In this document: positions 35,758 to 49,200 of the stretch, piece after piece
How the letters are laid out: every line of letters starts with the position of its first letter
Numbering within the stretch: position 1 is the first letter of the stretch
Assembly: GCF_963678635.1 (NCBI RefSeq)
Contig: NC_087062.1
Coordinates: 7,492,193 to 7,556,192 of the forward strand
DNA length: 64,000 bases
Direction: 5' to 3'
Origin: Symsagittifera roscoffensis
Lineage: Eukaryota; Xenacoelomorpha; Acoela; Convolutidae
Program-made: the position numbers and the translations under genes
The notes under the pieces: generated by a model
Databases searched by the model: none
What the model was told of the DNA's origin: nothing
What the model saw: only the letters and a program-made list of their open reading frames with translations

Positions 35758-37224
35758 CCTCATTGAATTAATTTCATTCCGAAAACTATATGTCAAACTA
35801 TATGATGCAGTTTATGATGATTTTTTTGGTGCTGAACTCTTTTTAAAGGCCAAATATTGCCTATTTTTGACGAATTTATCTATTTTGGAAAATACTATTT
35901 TGTAATATCTATCTTTGTTCATCATAATCCATGTCTAGCTCTACTATCTACAAAATTTAGCTTCAAATTTATGTACATTTGATATTTAAATTAGAATGAA
36001 TACCCCATATATGGTTTATTTCTGAATTTCGTTACCTTGTGTTGCCATATAGTTTCAATTTGTTTAGATGGTAAATGTTACCTTCTTTGTTTATTTACAA
36101 TTCAGCTGTTGAGACTAACAAAGTTACTCACGAAACTATTGGCAATAAAAACTACTGTTTCTCCAAAATGAAGTAAACAGTTTATAATGATAGAACATTC
36201 TGGTGCTATTTATTTTGATGCGTGAAATGTCACCTGAAATCTATACAAATTCTCATTTCGTTTGATTTTTATTGAATCAAGATTTTTGTTCATAACCTTT
36301 AGTTTGCTTTCATAACTGTACACTTCCTGTCAATCAAAACAACATTAAAAGTTGATTATTTGTGCGACCATGAGTTCAAATGGAGCTTCCTTACAATTTA
36401 TGGTGACTGACTGCGCATTTTCAAGTGTTTTTTTTATCAATTCAAATCTAGCTGTCAACTTTTTGTTTAAATTACTGAATGCCTAAAATTGTGTAGCAAT
36501 AATTTGTTACGATTTGTTTCTAATTTGTGGTTTTTGTTTCTGTATTTAATCGGATATTTTGTTCATGCGCGAGCTGTGTACTGTTAAAATTATCCTTGCA
36601 TTTTCAACATATCTGCGGTGTTTCCTCATGTGCTGTATCGTATGATAATCAAATAGATGACTTATAGTTTTGTAACAAAAAGTTAAATCTAGTCTAGCAC
36701 AATATATAATTTACCTTGAATCATCTATATTTTTGTTTCGACCACAAAGTGGGGAATAACTGGACCAAATGAACAATCTGCCCCTAAATCAATTTAGGAA
36801 GGAGATTATTCACTTGGTTAAAATTAATGTTTTTCAGCCAATCAGATTTAAACATAGAACATCCAAGCCTTACTGCTTGAATTTGCTTGGGAGAGATTTC
36901 TCCTTTAGTCTATTCATTCAGGGGGAGATTTTTCACTTGGGCCGAATAACTGTCTTAAAGTGTGTTTTAATTTTGCAATGCAAAATCTGGCACTGAAAAT
37001 CATCATCTGAATGGGTCGAGAGGTAAATCATAGTAAAGCCCTTTCGGTTGTGCGTCTCAATGTCGAGAAAAACCGGTTTGAGTTTTTTGTTTTGTAGTAT
37101 AATTTTAAGCGATCAAAGCGAGCGATTAGGTGTTATAGCAGGAAGATCTTTTAACTTATTTTAACTTCAGAAAGACATTTTTGTAGCTTCCTTTAGCGCT
37201 TCCTTAGCAATAAAAAGTTTTTTA
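35758..37224. other. 3' UTR of the ankyrin gene, then a MITE-like fragment
   Basis: AATAAA at 36144-36149 is the first good polyadenylation hexamer after the stop. Around 36750-36960 the phrases CCAAATGAACAATCTGCCCCTAAAT, AGGGGGAGATTTTTCACTTGG-like sequence and CAGCCAATCAGATT recur near 45650-45720 and 49885-50040, so a dispersed repeat is present. (The first phrase spans 36763-36787.) An ORF at 36769-36996 overlaps it and is not called. Confidence 0.5.
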
Positions 37225-37762
37225 CGCAACTAAAGCTTGTGTTATAGTATGAACTCTCTTTTTTCCAACCTAAGTCGCAAATATTGTTGCGACAAAATGT
37301 GCTCTTTTTGAAAGTGTTCATTTTGATCAATGACCAGCTATTAAGTAAAGCCAATGCTAAGGATATTAACACAGACTATTATAATACAAATTGCACTTTA
37401 GCTTCAAGGTATCATGGATATGTAGCGTAGAGGTAGGGAAGGAGACCCGCATCAAATTAAAAGGGTTCGAACCAGGGCAGGGCCAGATGTTTTAAATGAA
37501 CTTTTTCGTTGCTAGCTAAAATGCGTCCGCTGTATTAATTAAAGCATATTAGTTGGTAAACTAATTTTTTTTCAAAGTGACTGGTACTGCTAATGGGTCA
37601 TAATTGGCTTGCGTCACTTAGCAATTATTTAGACTCATAACTGGCGTGCGTCACTGAGGAAATTTTCTAGACTCAATGTTTTACTCATTCAGTTTTTCCA
37701 GTAGGCATTGTCGGTCATAGTTTTGCTTGTGTATGCAAAGTGCAACTTCGCCTCTGTATGAA
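37225..37762 (+). repeat. SINE-like composite repeat (second full copy)
   Basis: It aligns by eye along its length with 13800-14362, including CCAACCTAAGTCGCAAATATT, the tRNA-like GTAGCGTAGAGGTAGGGAAG, GGGTTCGAACC (a better B box than the other copy), AAAATGCGTCCGCT, GGCTTGCGTCACTTAGCAATT and the terminal hairpin GCAAAGTGCAACTTCGCC. Divergence is moderate, with small indels. Confidence 0.65.
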
Positions 37763-39074
37763 AATTTCAAAAACATTTTTCTTCCGATTTGTTGGTCTGG
37801 TTTTTCAGATTTGAAGACAGCTGTAAAAGATAATGAGTAATTTACAAGCTTTGGAAACTTTTTTTTTGTCTCTCGTCCTAGCACGCACAAAAACAGTGCA
37901 AATTTTTAAAAAAAGGTTTCAAGTTTTTTTTATAATTATGGTGGGAGTTTTCTGTGCTACTAAAAAATTCTTAAGGATCGAGCGCTTAATTTTGTCAAAA
38001 AATAATTATAATTATCCCTCAGTCAGTTTTTGAGCAACTCGGTCTTTTGGTTTTCTTGTGCATGCGAAATGGAGATTGGAATTACTTAATCAATAAAATA
38101 AAATATCTATTCATACCATAGCTCCATCCTGCACTTTGGTTGTAACTGTTGATATGTAATTGTTATGTAGTTCTGTTGTAATTTCGGCTTAAAGATATGT
38201 CGCTTTGTTGAACATCAGCCGGACTTGAATAAAATTTTATAACATATGAAATAACAATAAATGTTTACCGTTCTGAGCTTTATTTGAGATAACAAAAACC
38301 GTGCAAAAATGTTTGAACCAATGCCATATTCTTTTTCCGCACTTTGGTAAGGACCTGAATAGTAGTCTCAAAATTCTCTATGTATCAACAATAAAAATTC
38401 TACACAACAAATTTTCAATCAGAACAGCTAATTTAAAATATGGAAGATGAGCGTCATCAGTCAGTTGGAAAATAACTTGATACATTCGAGAATTACAAGT
38501 AAAATGTTATTTGAAATACCAGTTTACAAATTTTTTCAGTTTCCACAACGCTTACAAATTTTTAAAACATAATCTGTTACACCCACGAAAGCAAGATTAA
38601 AAATTTCAGCCCTTGTGAACATCGTGTAATCCATGGCCATGGCAATGATAGCGGGTGAGGATGCGCTCTCACTCGACCTCTAGCTTCAAGTGTACAAGTG
38701 ACCGATTACGGCTGCAATATGGGTACCACTTGAAATATCCAGACTAAAAAACCGGTGAGGTGCAAAAAAGAGCTTCATTCAAGAAAAGAACTCAGTCTGG
38801 AACCTGAGGAAATATGAGAAACGGACAATGCTTAGACAGCCTAATTTTTTTTTCAAAGATCCTCTGCGCATCGCAGAAACCACAATTAAAAATAATTTAA
38901 TAATTAGACAAGACAGGAACAATTGTTTCAATAAAACTCATGAGATCAATCGGCTATTTAAGCTGCCAAATTTATACAATTTAATTATTTTCTGCCATAT
39001 TCACAAAATTACGTTTTTGGCTTATAATTTTGTGCAAAAATGTAAAAATTACTTTACCTCGCTAATCTCATCAA
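37763..39074. other. Intergenic; no gene recognised
   Basis: AT-rich DNA. The slightly GC-richer stretch 38640-38770 shows no exon structure that I can support. Confidence 0.4.
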
Positions 39075-39540
39075 ATGCAGTTTATCTGCGTGGTAACTGC
39101 TAGTTAGACTCTGGGTTATCTTATGACAGAAAGTTCTTGGTTAGTGTGTTTCGGAAAAAAAACAAAAAACTGAAAAATTTTTCCTTGTTTTTTCATATAT
39201 GGAAAAGTGCGCATCATACAAACTTTTTGTATGGAAAAAATGCTTGTCACACAATTTCATCGTATAAAAAATGCTTTTAATACTATCATAAAATCTTGAA
39301 AAAGTATGGCAAAAGGCTTGCTATTTAATTCCAAAATATTTAATGGCAAAAATCTTGCTATTTAATGGCAAAAAAAATCTTGCTATTTAATGGCAAAAAA
39401 TGCGTATTATAAAGTTTTTTAGTATGAAGAAAGTGCTTGTCATGCTAATTTATAACTAATTTGTAATAACTATTATGAAATTTTATGATAAGTTTTTTTT
39501 TCATAGTATGAAATAGTGAGATAGGCACTTTTGTCAACCC
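39075..39540 (+). mobile_element. MITE-like family M3 fragment
   Basis: It shares CAGTTTATCTGCGTG-TAACTGCTAGTTA-ACTCTG, then GGTTAGTGT-TTTCGG, and repeated ATGCTTGTCA/ATACAATTTCAT motifs with 57950-58276, and ends TTTGTCAACCCG like that copy. A 26-base unit (GCTATTTAATGGCAAAAA...CTT) is repeated three times at about 39320-39405. Confidence 0.6.
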
Positions 39541-42435
39541 GAGTAATTGGTTTTATCAATTCCATCCACTCAAATTGTAACACTTAAAATTTATTATGAT
39601 CAGCCTAAAATTCATAGTTTTGCCCTGATACAAGTTGTCTTGTTTTTCCCTGCAACATCGCGCTCATAGGCGACCACTTTTGAACCAATACCAGTTTTTT
39701 TGCTTTAAATTTTTTTGTCTTCACGTGCACTTTATCCAGTACACCTTATTTTTCGCGCAACATTGTCCTAATTTGGTCAAAAAAAACATATGAAATTTGA
39801 AATAAAACTGCAATATCTCTGAATCAGCGCTAAAAAAATCCCAGCACTGAATTAGACTGGGATTTTTGGAATTAGACTGTGATCATCTCTGAGACAGCAC
39901 TAAGTTTCGGAGTTAGCGCTCACCTATCTCTTAATCAGAGCTGATTTTTGGAATAGGTTTGGTCACTCAGAAAAATCCATGATTCAGTGCTGCGCTCTAA
40001 TTAAATTATTCATCGCTGTTTTGGTACTTGATCAGTGGCCACTTACCCATGATCAGTACAATTGCAGCATTGACTCATGGTATATTGCGGAATCAGGGAT
40101 GACTATCCCTGGAAGGTTGACTCGGGCTTCGTATTGGGCCTCAATTTGACTATGGTTCAGAGCCATATCCATAGTGCAGTACTCTTTTTTGAACTAACTC
40201 TGACATCCGTTTGCTCTGCAAAAGCTCCTTTTTGCCCATCGAGTTAGACTTGAGCCAAAACAATCACGTCACTAACCTGGTCATCAAACCGTCTTTGTAG
40301 TTTGTCGTAGAATTCTTTAGATGTCGAACAATTATCTTTGAAACAAATGCTTTTTGTCTCATCCAGCAATTTCCTATTGATTTGGGTTGATTTTGGACCA
40401 TATCATGCAACCACATTACACAATTTAGCGATTACATGACAATTCATCACTATCATTAAACTTCTCTATTTCCACCTTGGCAACGACCCAGCCAAGGTTT
40501 ATCAAACTTTGAATTTCAGTTATTCTTGCACTAGTTTCACCTTAGCATTGGCTTCCTATCTAAATTTGTTTTTAGACTTATGACGTTTCGTTTTCGATAC
40601 CTGTTTTGGTTCTACCGTTCTCCCTGTTTCAGAATATTTTCTTTTTACAGCATTCTGTCTCGATTTTGCGGAAAATTTTCATCTTTTTCCAGTCAGCGAA
40701 TGTCTATCGTTGCGTTTACAGACGTGCCATGTCACTCACTGAGCCTGTCGTGTCTCAGGGAACAACATCATGTTCACGCTCACGGTTACTATAAATAAGC
40801 GTTTTAAAAGTTTTCTTAATGCTTAAGATTGTGGTTAATCTTAAAAACTATTTGAGCGCATCAAGGTTATGTTCTAATTCTTGGAAACTCCATAGAACCT
40901 TCTGTTGAATATATCACTAAGCTTAAGTCGTTCCAGCTGTTTCTCAGCAATCAAATTGGAATTAGTTGTGCCGTCAGTCTCGATATCCGTTTCATTGTCG
41001 CTGCTGACGCATTCTCCTCTGGGATTAGACCCCCTGCGACCAAACGGTCCAACCTTTGTACTATTTTGAGATATAAATTTTTGGTGAGGTACCCTAACTT
41101 TTTTTCTAAATGCACCTTGGGCGCCAATAAATACTAATTTTTCAGGGGGGAGCGCGCGCCGAGAAAAAACGCACTTTTTTGGTCAACATTTTCTAAAAAG
41201 TTCCTAAAAATGCCTTTTTTGGTCTGTTTTTTTTTCAAAACTTTTCTTTTGACCGAAACAGGGTTTTTTTAATGCTTCGGGAGAGCTTGGAAAATTAATT
41301 TGATCTGCCTATAAAAAAGTCGCCAAAGTTTTCGAAAAATTTTGAAGATCCCACCCCCATTGAGAAAATCCTAGATCTGACCCTGATTATGTGACAATGA
41401 TTATGAAAACCATGCAAGATTTTTTCTAATGACATAAACTTTGGCTATTTTAAATACTCTGCGCATTTTCGGCTGGCTTATTTTTCAGCTGGTTTGGTGC
41501 TAGGTTAATAAGACGACATAAGTTTACGATGACATGATATTAAGACGAAAAGATGAAAGATGAAACGTTTAAAAAAAAACTGTTCGAATTTAAATATTTA
41601 TTATTTCTCAGAATCACAATTTGTATTAATGCATGTAGCGTTGTCTCAAAGTCCCATCAAAAACGGTAGTCCTCTTAACAGCTATCGTCTCACTTGACGG
41701 ACTTTGGCTGGTTTATTCACACTCTTTCCAGTAGCTGCAGAGAAAAGACAGAAACAGTAGGAAAAATCCGAAAAAAAAACACTGAAAAAAATTAATTGTG
41801 AGACAGTTTATCACTGAATAACTATGATGTATCAAGATGGCTCACGATTTCAAGAGAAAACATTTTACGAGAACTAGAAAAAGCGGTAAACACTTACAAA
41901 CTACTCAGAAAAAAAGACAACATTGATTCATGAGGATATCGGCTCCTCTTATAAAATAAAAATATGTGCGCGCTCCCTGTAAATCTCAACTTGAACCGTT
42001 TTTTTTTGTTTATTTTTAAATATTTTGTTTCAATGGTTGTTTTTATCCTCCGGGAATCATTAACTATGAAATGTCATTTAGTTTTGATTCGGTGTTTTTG
42101 TTTTTCATTTTTCCCAATGATTTCTTTTGTAACACATGGTAACGCGGTTTTGTATACAGGCGGCAAACAAAAGTTATGAAAATAGGGATAACTTATTTCA
42201 ATACCAAAACAGACTCGATTGGAAATTGCTATCAGATTGTCAGTTGCAATTGTTTCACCAAATGTCCAATAATTATTTTAACATTGACCAGATAAATATC
42301 CCAATAACTGTTTCGCATTGTCAAAAATTTATTTTAAAATCCGTTGCAATCTTATCTGTTTTTTTCCTCGATTTACTTACATTTTAGTTACTAATTACGT
42401 TTTGATATAACTTTTTAATTGTTATTCTTCCAAGC
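39541..42435. other. Intergenic region upstream of the ferlin gene
   Basis: No gene is seen. At about 41030-41395 lies a degenerate copy of the hAT-like M2 family (GGCGCCAATAAATACTAATTTTTCAGG, GGAGCGCGCGCCG, and GAGAAAATCCTAGATCTGACCCTG at the end; each read separately). The ferlin promoter and 5' UTR should lie in the last few hundred bases, but no element is distinctive. Confidence 0.45.
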
Positions 42436-43218
42436 ATGTTTCAATTGACGCTTAACATAACTCGAATTTCGGGATTCGAAAACTCCCAAAGCGATGTCTT
42501 CATCGAAGTTCAGTTTAGAGGTAAGGCGAGAAAGTTATTTTTGAGTATAATTTTCAAAATATGATTATCTATATTTTTAATAAGTCATTAAAATGTGTAT
42601 CTTAAACATCTGAGGGTTTGGGTTTCCAGGAGACGTCAAGAAAGAACTGGTCCGACGATACACCGGAAAAGTTCTGGGGGTGAGAATCAAAATCATTTTT
42701 TTCATGCTCTCAGAATTGGTTTGTAATATTAGGTTCATGACATATGAATTTCAGGACATACATTGGATCTTGGATCCGGAAGACCTGCTCAAAATAGACG
42801 AAATCCTCTACATTTCCTTGAAGAATTCAGGGCACAAGTTAGTTATCGAAGCATCGCAGCACTGAAGATGAAATCTATGCGTTGTAATATGAGCTATGAT
42901 AGTCATTTCAATAACGCAATTCATTGTTAATAAACCGCACACTTTGGAAAGTTTTCACGGTCAGGTCCTTGTCTTCGAGCACAAAAAATGATTGCCTAAA
43001 AATTTTGGCTCAAATAAACTGATTAGATTTGAAATCATAAATAACTGGTTGTTTAGTCTGTTGTTGCCTTAACTGTTGTTGCCTTTCATCAGTTTTCCGG
43101 TTTTTTTTGCAGACATCTGGCCGAGTTCAATCTGGTGCTTCAGCAGGTGGCCAGAGAAGGACAGGTGTTGGTGGATGACTCATTCTGTGACCCCATCAAC
43201 ATGACCTTGCTTAAACAT
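42436..43218 (+). CDS. OTOF: Ferlin exons 1-4: C2A domain
   Basis: The ATG at 42436 opens MFQLTLNITRISGF, the first beta strands of a C2 domain, followed by DVFIEVQFRG, which aligns with the AKVTFRG region of otoferlin. Exons 2-4 supply WILDPEDLL, ISLKNSGHK and HLAEFNLVLQQVAREG. There is no Asp-rich Ca2+-binding loop in this C2A, so lipid or protein binding without calcium is likely. Introns here are short (75-275 bases) and canonical. Confidence 0.85.
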
Positions 43219-46200
43219 GTACGTTAAATAGGAAAAAGTAGCTGTCTAAATCAAGAATTTTGAGTTTTGAGATGTTAGGCTAGTCTCTCGAAAAATGAAA
43301 CTAAAAGTTTTCAAGCGGAGGGCACAATTACTCGAGCAGTGCGACAATTAATGGCATGTCACTATTTTTGGCATTTAGAAAAACAGATATGATCGGGAGG
43401 CTGTTGTTAACCCTAATCATGCAGCAAAACGTCACTGTACTGATTTAATCCCACGTACAAAATGAACAAAACAGAAATTTGATTCAGACATTTTTGTCAA
43501 ATCGTTCATTTTACACCACACAGATGTAAAAATTGGATACTTTTTGAAAGTTATGGCATCAAAAGTTTTGTAATCTGGTGAAACTACCACACTGGTATAA
43601 AAATTTTACACTTTTTGAGAATCATGGCATCAAAAGTTTTGTAATCCGGCGAAACTACATCACAATATAAAAACTGTACACTTTTTGAGAATCATGGCAT
43701 CAAAAGTTTTGTAATCCGGCGAAACTACAACACAATATAAAAACTGTACACTTTTTGAGAATCATGGCATCAAAAGTTTTGTAATCCGGCGAAACTACAA
43801 CACAATATAAAAACTGTACACTTTTTGAGAATCATGGCATCAAAAGTTTTGTAATCCGGCGAAACTACAACACAATAAAAAAACTGTACACTTTTTGAGA
43901 ATCATGGCATCAAAAGTTTTGTAATCCGGTGAAACTACCACACAGATATAAAAATTGTACACTTTTTGAGAATCATGGCATCAAAAGTTTTGTAATCGGG
44001 TGAAACTACCACACAGATATAAAAATTGTACACTTTTTGAGAATCATGGCATCAAAAGTTTTGTAATCCGGCGAAACTACAACACAATATAAAAACTGTA
44101 CACTTTTTGAGAATCATGGCATCAAAAGTTTTGTAATCCGGCGAAACTACAACACAATATAAAAACTGTACACTTTTTGAGAATCATGGCATCAAAAGTT
44201 TTGTAATCCGGCGAAACTACAACACAATATAAAAACTGTACACTTTTTGAGAATCATGGCATCAAAAGTTTTGTAATCCGGCGAAACTACAACACAATAT
44301 AAAAACTGTACACTTTTTGAGAATCATGGCATCAAAAGTTTTGTAATCCGGCGAAACTACAACACAATATAAAAATTGTACACTTTTTGAGAATCATGGC
44401 ATCAAAAGTTTTGTCATCGGGTGAAACTAGCTACATGAACACCGCTTTTCTAACTGTCTTGTGCCTTACCAGTAATATCTATTTATACAATAAGACAAGG
44501 ATAGGCAGAGGCTGTGCAAATAGCACAGAATGTTCCAACCATAGTCTTTAAAAAACTTGTTTTTTCAAATTAGTTTAGTTTTTTTTTCTGCGTGGTGTGA
44601 TAAATGGAACTGAACGAAAAACTAGAACTGAGGAATATTCGACATTCACAAATTGGACAACAGTTTATGAAGAAAAAAAAACACAAAAAGTCATTAAATA
44701 ATTCAAAAAATTTTCATTTTTTTTTGCAGAACTTTTTCGAGTTTTTGATTCCCAAAATAGCGCTAAAAACTGATTTTTCTCGAGTGAAATTAATTTTGCA
44801 CGGCTTAAATTAAGCAAAAACAAGCTTTTATAAGCCTGCTTGATCGCTTCATTCGCTCAAACTTAGACGACGAATCAAAAAATTGAAAACAGTTTTTCTC
44901 GATACTGGGACAACTTTTTGAAAATTTTAAACTTTTGAGTTCGAATTACGACTGAAAAAGTTTCATTATGATATATCACTCCAACTATTCCGATTATCAT
45001 TTTTGGTACTTGATTTTGAGAGGAAAACAAAAAATAAAATAAAAAGTACCCCCCCCATTTTCAATGTCGAAGCAAAAAGATACAAATTTATCAAGTATAT
45101 TAAAAGCTTTTTATTTTATTTTAAGCATCTTGCAGAACAAAGAGTTAAAAAAGTTCAACTGAATTTTATGCAATAAATCTTCTGACCATATGTGAAAACT
45201 CCTCGTTGTTTCAGACTCGTCTCTTAGCAGAAGTCACTTATTTCAACCTACTCGAAAAAGCAGACATGACCGAACAGTGGGTGCGTGGGGTGGCAGTAGA
45301 CAAGGAGAACATTCTGCTAAATGACGACAAACCAAATAGATCTGCCACACTGGATGGCAGTGAAGTGTATGGAAATAGTCGACTCGGGGTCGAAGGCTCA
45401 ACCAGCATAAAAAGGGATCAGGGCGGATGGATTGCTCATGAGTCCGACAGTCAGTCGGCGGTTGGCGAACAGAAAAAGAAAAAGTTGGTTATTTTGTCAA
45501 CTTGGCAAGTCATCCATTACGTAGATTTAGTCTAATTGAGACCTTCAGTAGATATTTTGTCTTTGCAAAACGGAGGCGGGGGACGCTTCATCTTAGGGAT
45601 TCGACCCCCTCGCCAACCAAAGAGTCCCATAATTGGTGTTATTGGATCTATTTAACAATTGCCCCCCTTCAGAAAGAGGATTCAATTGTTAAGTAGATTA
45701 AAATAACCCATTTTTGACCAATCAGATTGCAGCAAAAAACTCGAATTTTAAATAAAAAGCTCTGGTGCTAATTACTGCTTTTATTAATAGGGGTGGCAAT
45801 TCTTAAGTAGATACCACAGGGCGGGCGATTGTTAAGTAGATCTGCATTATTTTATAGAATCCATTGTAGACCTACCAAACCCAAAATTTTTTTAAAATCA
45901 AAATAGGATCTTTATAGTGATCTAAGAGTGCTCGGTGAACTAATTTGGTCGACTTAAAAAACAAGCAAAAATGTGAAAATCTTGCAATAATTTTCCTAGA
46001 TATTTTGAGAAACTCCTAGATCCCTCAAGAAAACCCTAGATCAGCCGCTGGTCATGGGACAAAGTTCAAATTAATTGATTCAAAGAGCAAATGAACAATT
46101 TTTCATCACGTTTTGTAGTTTTCTCTGCAGCTATTTGATACTTAGGGTTAAATTTTTGACAGATGTTAGATGAAACTAGACATTATTTGTAAGAACTTAT

Positions 46201-49200
46201 CCATTTGGAAAGACTTAGCCGGGCCAAACTTTGAGAAACTATGTTTCAAATGTGCAAAAAAGTCAGTATAGCATAAGTATTTTAGAGGCGATCTTTCTCT
46301 GGAAATATTCTTGCAAACAATGTGGAGATTTTGAAATTATAGGCTCAAAATTAACTTGAATATTTGGTAAGATCATGAGCTTTATTACTTTTTATGTTGC
46401 AAAAAACAATAAACAAAAAAATTGAAAGAGTTAATTGTTCTGGCGTTGAAACAGTCATTCCTGTTTTGATATAGCAGACACTGGACAAAAATTAGAGAAA
46501 AAATAACTGCTAATGACAATCTTGTGCATAGATCGCAGCAGCAGTTTTTTCAAAAAACTTTGCTGTAATAGTTTATATGCTGGTTTATTTCAATCATGAG
46601 TGCAAAATTATTCTTGAACATTTAGCTTTTTTCAATGTCGGACCAAATAACTCAATCGAATCTTTTGTCTGTTGTTTTTCGGCGGCATAAAGAGTAAGTC
46701 AAGCGCATCAGCTTTTCAAATAACCATTTTGAGCTCATTAAGTAAAAAAAAACTTTACATTGCTTGCGAGGATGTTTCCACACCAAGAATACCTCTAAAA
46801 AAGTTGAAAATAAAACGACAAAAAGGTAAAAAAAAATCTTTCATTTGCTCGTTGAAATCAAGTAGTTGCAATGTCTTTATCCCGTGACTGTATATTCAAG
46901 ATAAAAAGCAAGATAGAAATTTAATTTTAAAAAAGAAGTGTGAAAACCAAGACAATTTTTTGATTTTTTCCTAGGAAAAAAGGTGGTGGCAATGTGTTCA
47001 AGAAATTCAGCAAAATGGGCAAGAAAGTGAACTCTCGTGGGAGTCAATCTGGCACCTGGGGGGCAATGTCTCTATCTGGGTCAACGAAGAACAAGTTTGA
47101 ACAGACTATGGCGGAGGAGCAACAGCAGCAGTTGGACTTTTTCGACGATTCCCTTCTGAAACCTATCAGGTATATATACAACACTTGATTAGGTTCTTGT
47201 TTAGATTCTTGCGAGATAATTAAGCTATTTTTTTAATGAGCTATTTTTTTAATTAAATTTTTCAATTTAAGCATCAGCTTTCAAGATCTGGCATATTAAT
47301 CCTCTTTTGCAAGAATGTTACAAGATCTTGCAAGAAAAGTATCGGATATCGATTAGGGTAGGCTTGAGGCAGATGTAAATTTTTAGGTGCGCGTATGGTT
47401 TGAAAAGGAATTGGTCTTCAAAGAATTTTCGAATTCGTTTGCCGACTATTTTTGGACTGATGTTTTTTGAACTCTGATTGTTTCAATCTCTGGCAATTCT
47501 GGCAATTCTGGCAAGATAATTTCGGTCTGGCCAAATTTTTAGTTTTTTTTAAATAATTGACCAAAACTGTAATGGAACAGTAATCAAGGGATCGAACTTC
47601 TGTGAAGAAATAGTTTGAACCCTGTCTCCGCCCCCCCCCTCCCCCCTTTTACTTCGATTCCCCATTCGCAGTTCTGCAGTTTCGGAGATTGCGACTTGTT
47701 CTGACAGCATCTGATTTGTTTCAGTGTCTCCTCCAAAGTTCCAGAAGAAGTTGACTTGTTGAATGTCGTGGGCAGTGCAGGCGAAGGCCAGTTCAAAGAG
47801 AGTGGGTTCCAGGTGAATGTGCACGTGATCGAGGCCCAGAGACTGGCGGGAGCGGAGTTGCACCCCTATGTTATAGTGCAGGTGGCGGATGAGAAGAAGA
47901 CTACCAAGGTGATCGAGGAGACAGTCGCCTGCCCATATTTTGATGAGGTCAAATGCTTGTTCCCTTCTAAAGTTCCTTTTGTTTTCATGCAAAAAGTCTG
48001 CCAATTTTACAGAAAAAAAAAACGGATAAATTGTACCGATGATTTAAATCTATATCGATTCGATTTTATTTCAGGCATTTGTGTTTGACTTTGTGATGCC
48101 GCCGGTTGAGATGCTGAACTCCATCATAAAACTAACGGTACACAATCATACAATTTTACATTGGACTATCAGTTAAATTACGTTCAACGCATAGATGGCG
48201 TCTAATCACACATTTTTCGGAAGTGATTTGTTCGTTTGACGGTCACACACGTCTCCTTTTTGTCCAGCTGATATTCCCTTAGATGCGATATCAACGTCTG
48301 ATTTTTTGCTGTTTGAGCAGGTATTGAACAAGGGAGGTATTTTTTCCAAAGACGAAAACATAGGCGAGTTCAAGATAGATGTCGGCACAGTCTACGCGCA
48401 ACCAGGCCATTGTTTTGCCTCCCGATGGGCAATCCTGTTCGACCCAGATGATGTCGCCAACGGGACTTCAGGGGCACTCAAGGTCACTCTAAGTGCAATC
48501 GGGAAGGGTGATGCAATCAAACCCCCCTCGGACCCAGAGGGAGATGATGAGGTCATCGAGGGGTATGTATGGCGAACTTTCTCAACCGAAGTTATAGATA
48601 CAGATTTAGTTATTAAGTGTTTTGAATAATTTTTTGATATAAATTCATGTTAAACACTTAAATTTAAAATGTATTTGCAACAAAAACTCCAAATAAGGCC
48701 TGGAATTCCCAAGAGGCGCGGCCATATTTTTGATTCAATTATACGTTTTTAGAGACCAATCACAAAAGTGAAATGAGTAAGCGATCAAATCAGTTGGCAT
48801 GCTTGCTTTCCAGTCATGCAGCAATTTTTGACAATATAAAATTAATGTTGTGCAATTTACAGGAACGAATTGTTGCCCCAGGGATTCCCAGTGGAGAGAC
48901 AATTGGCCCACTATAAAGTGAAAGTGTACAAGGGAGTGGGGCTGCCTCGAATGTCATCGGGCCTCATGGGCCAGTTCAAAAAGGCCATAGGTGACATCAA
49001 GGACATGGTCGACCCATACGTCGAAGTCACCTTCAGTGGACTGTCGGTACTTAGTCAACCAAGAATATTAAATAGCATTAACCAGCATTCCCGCCCTCTT
49101 AACAAATCCAATGCAGTACTTTCATGGCTCAGTCGAGCTTCAAGTTTAAATATTCCAGTCATGATTACGCTGATAAGTTTACTTAGAATAACGACCTTGA

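Noticed and set aside
43525-44432. CRISPR-like array
   Set aside because: Units are contiguous 69-base repeats without unique spacers, in an animal intron.
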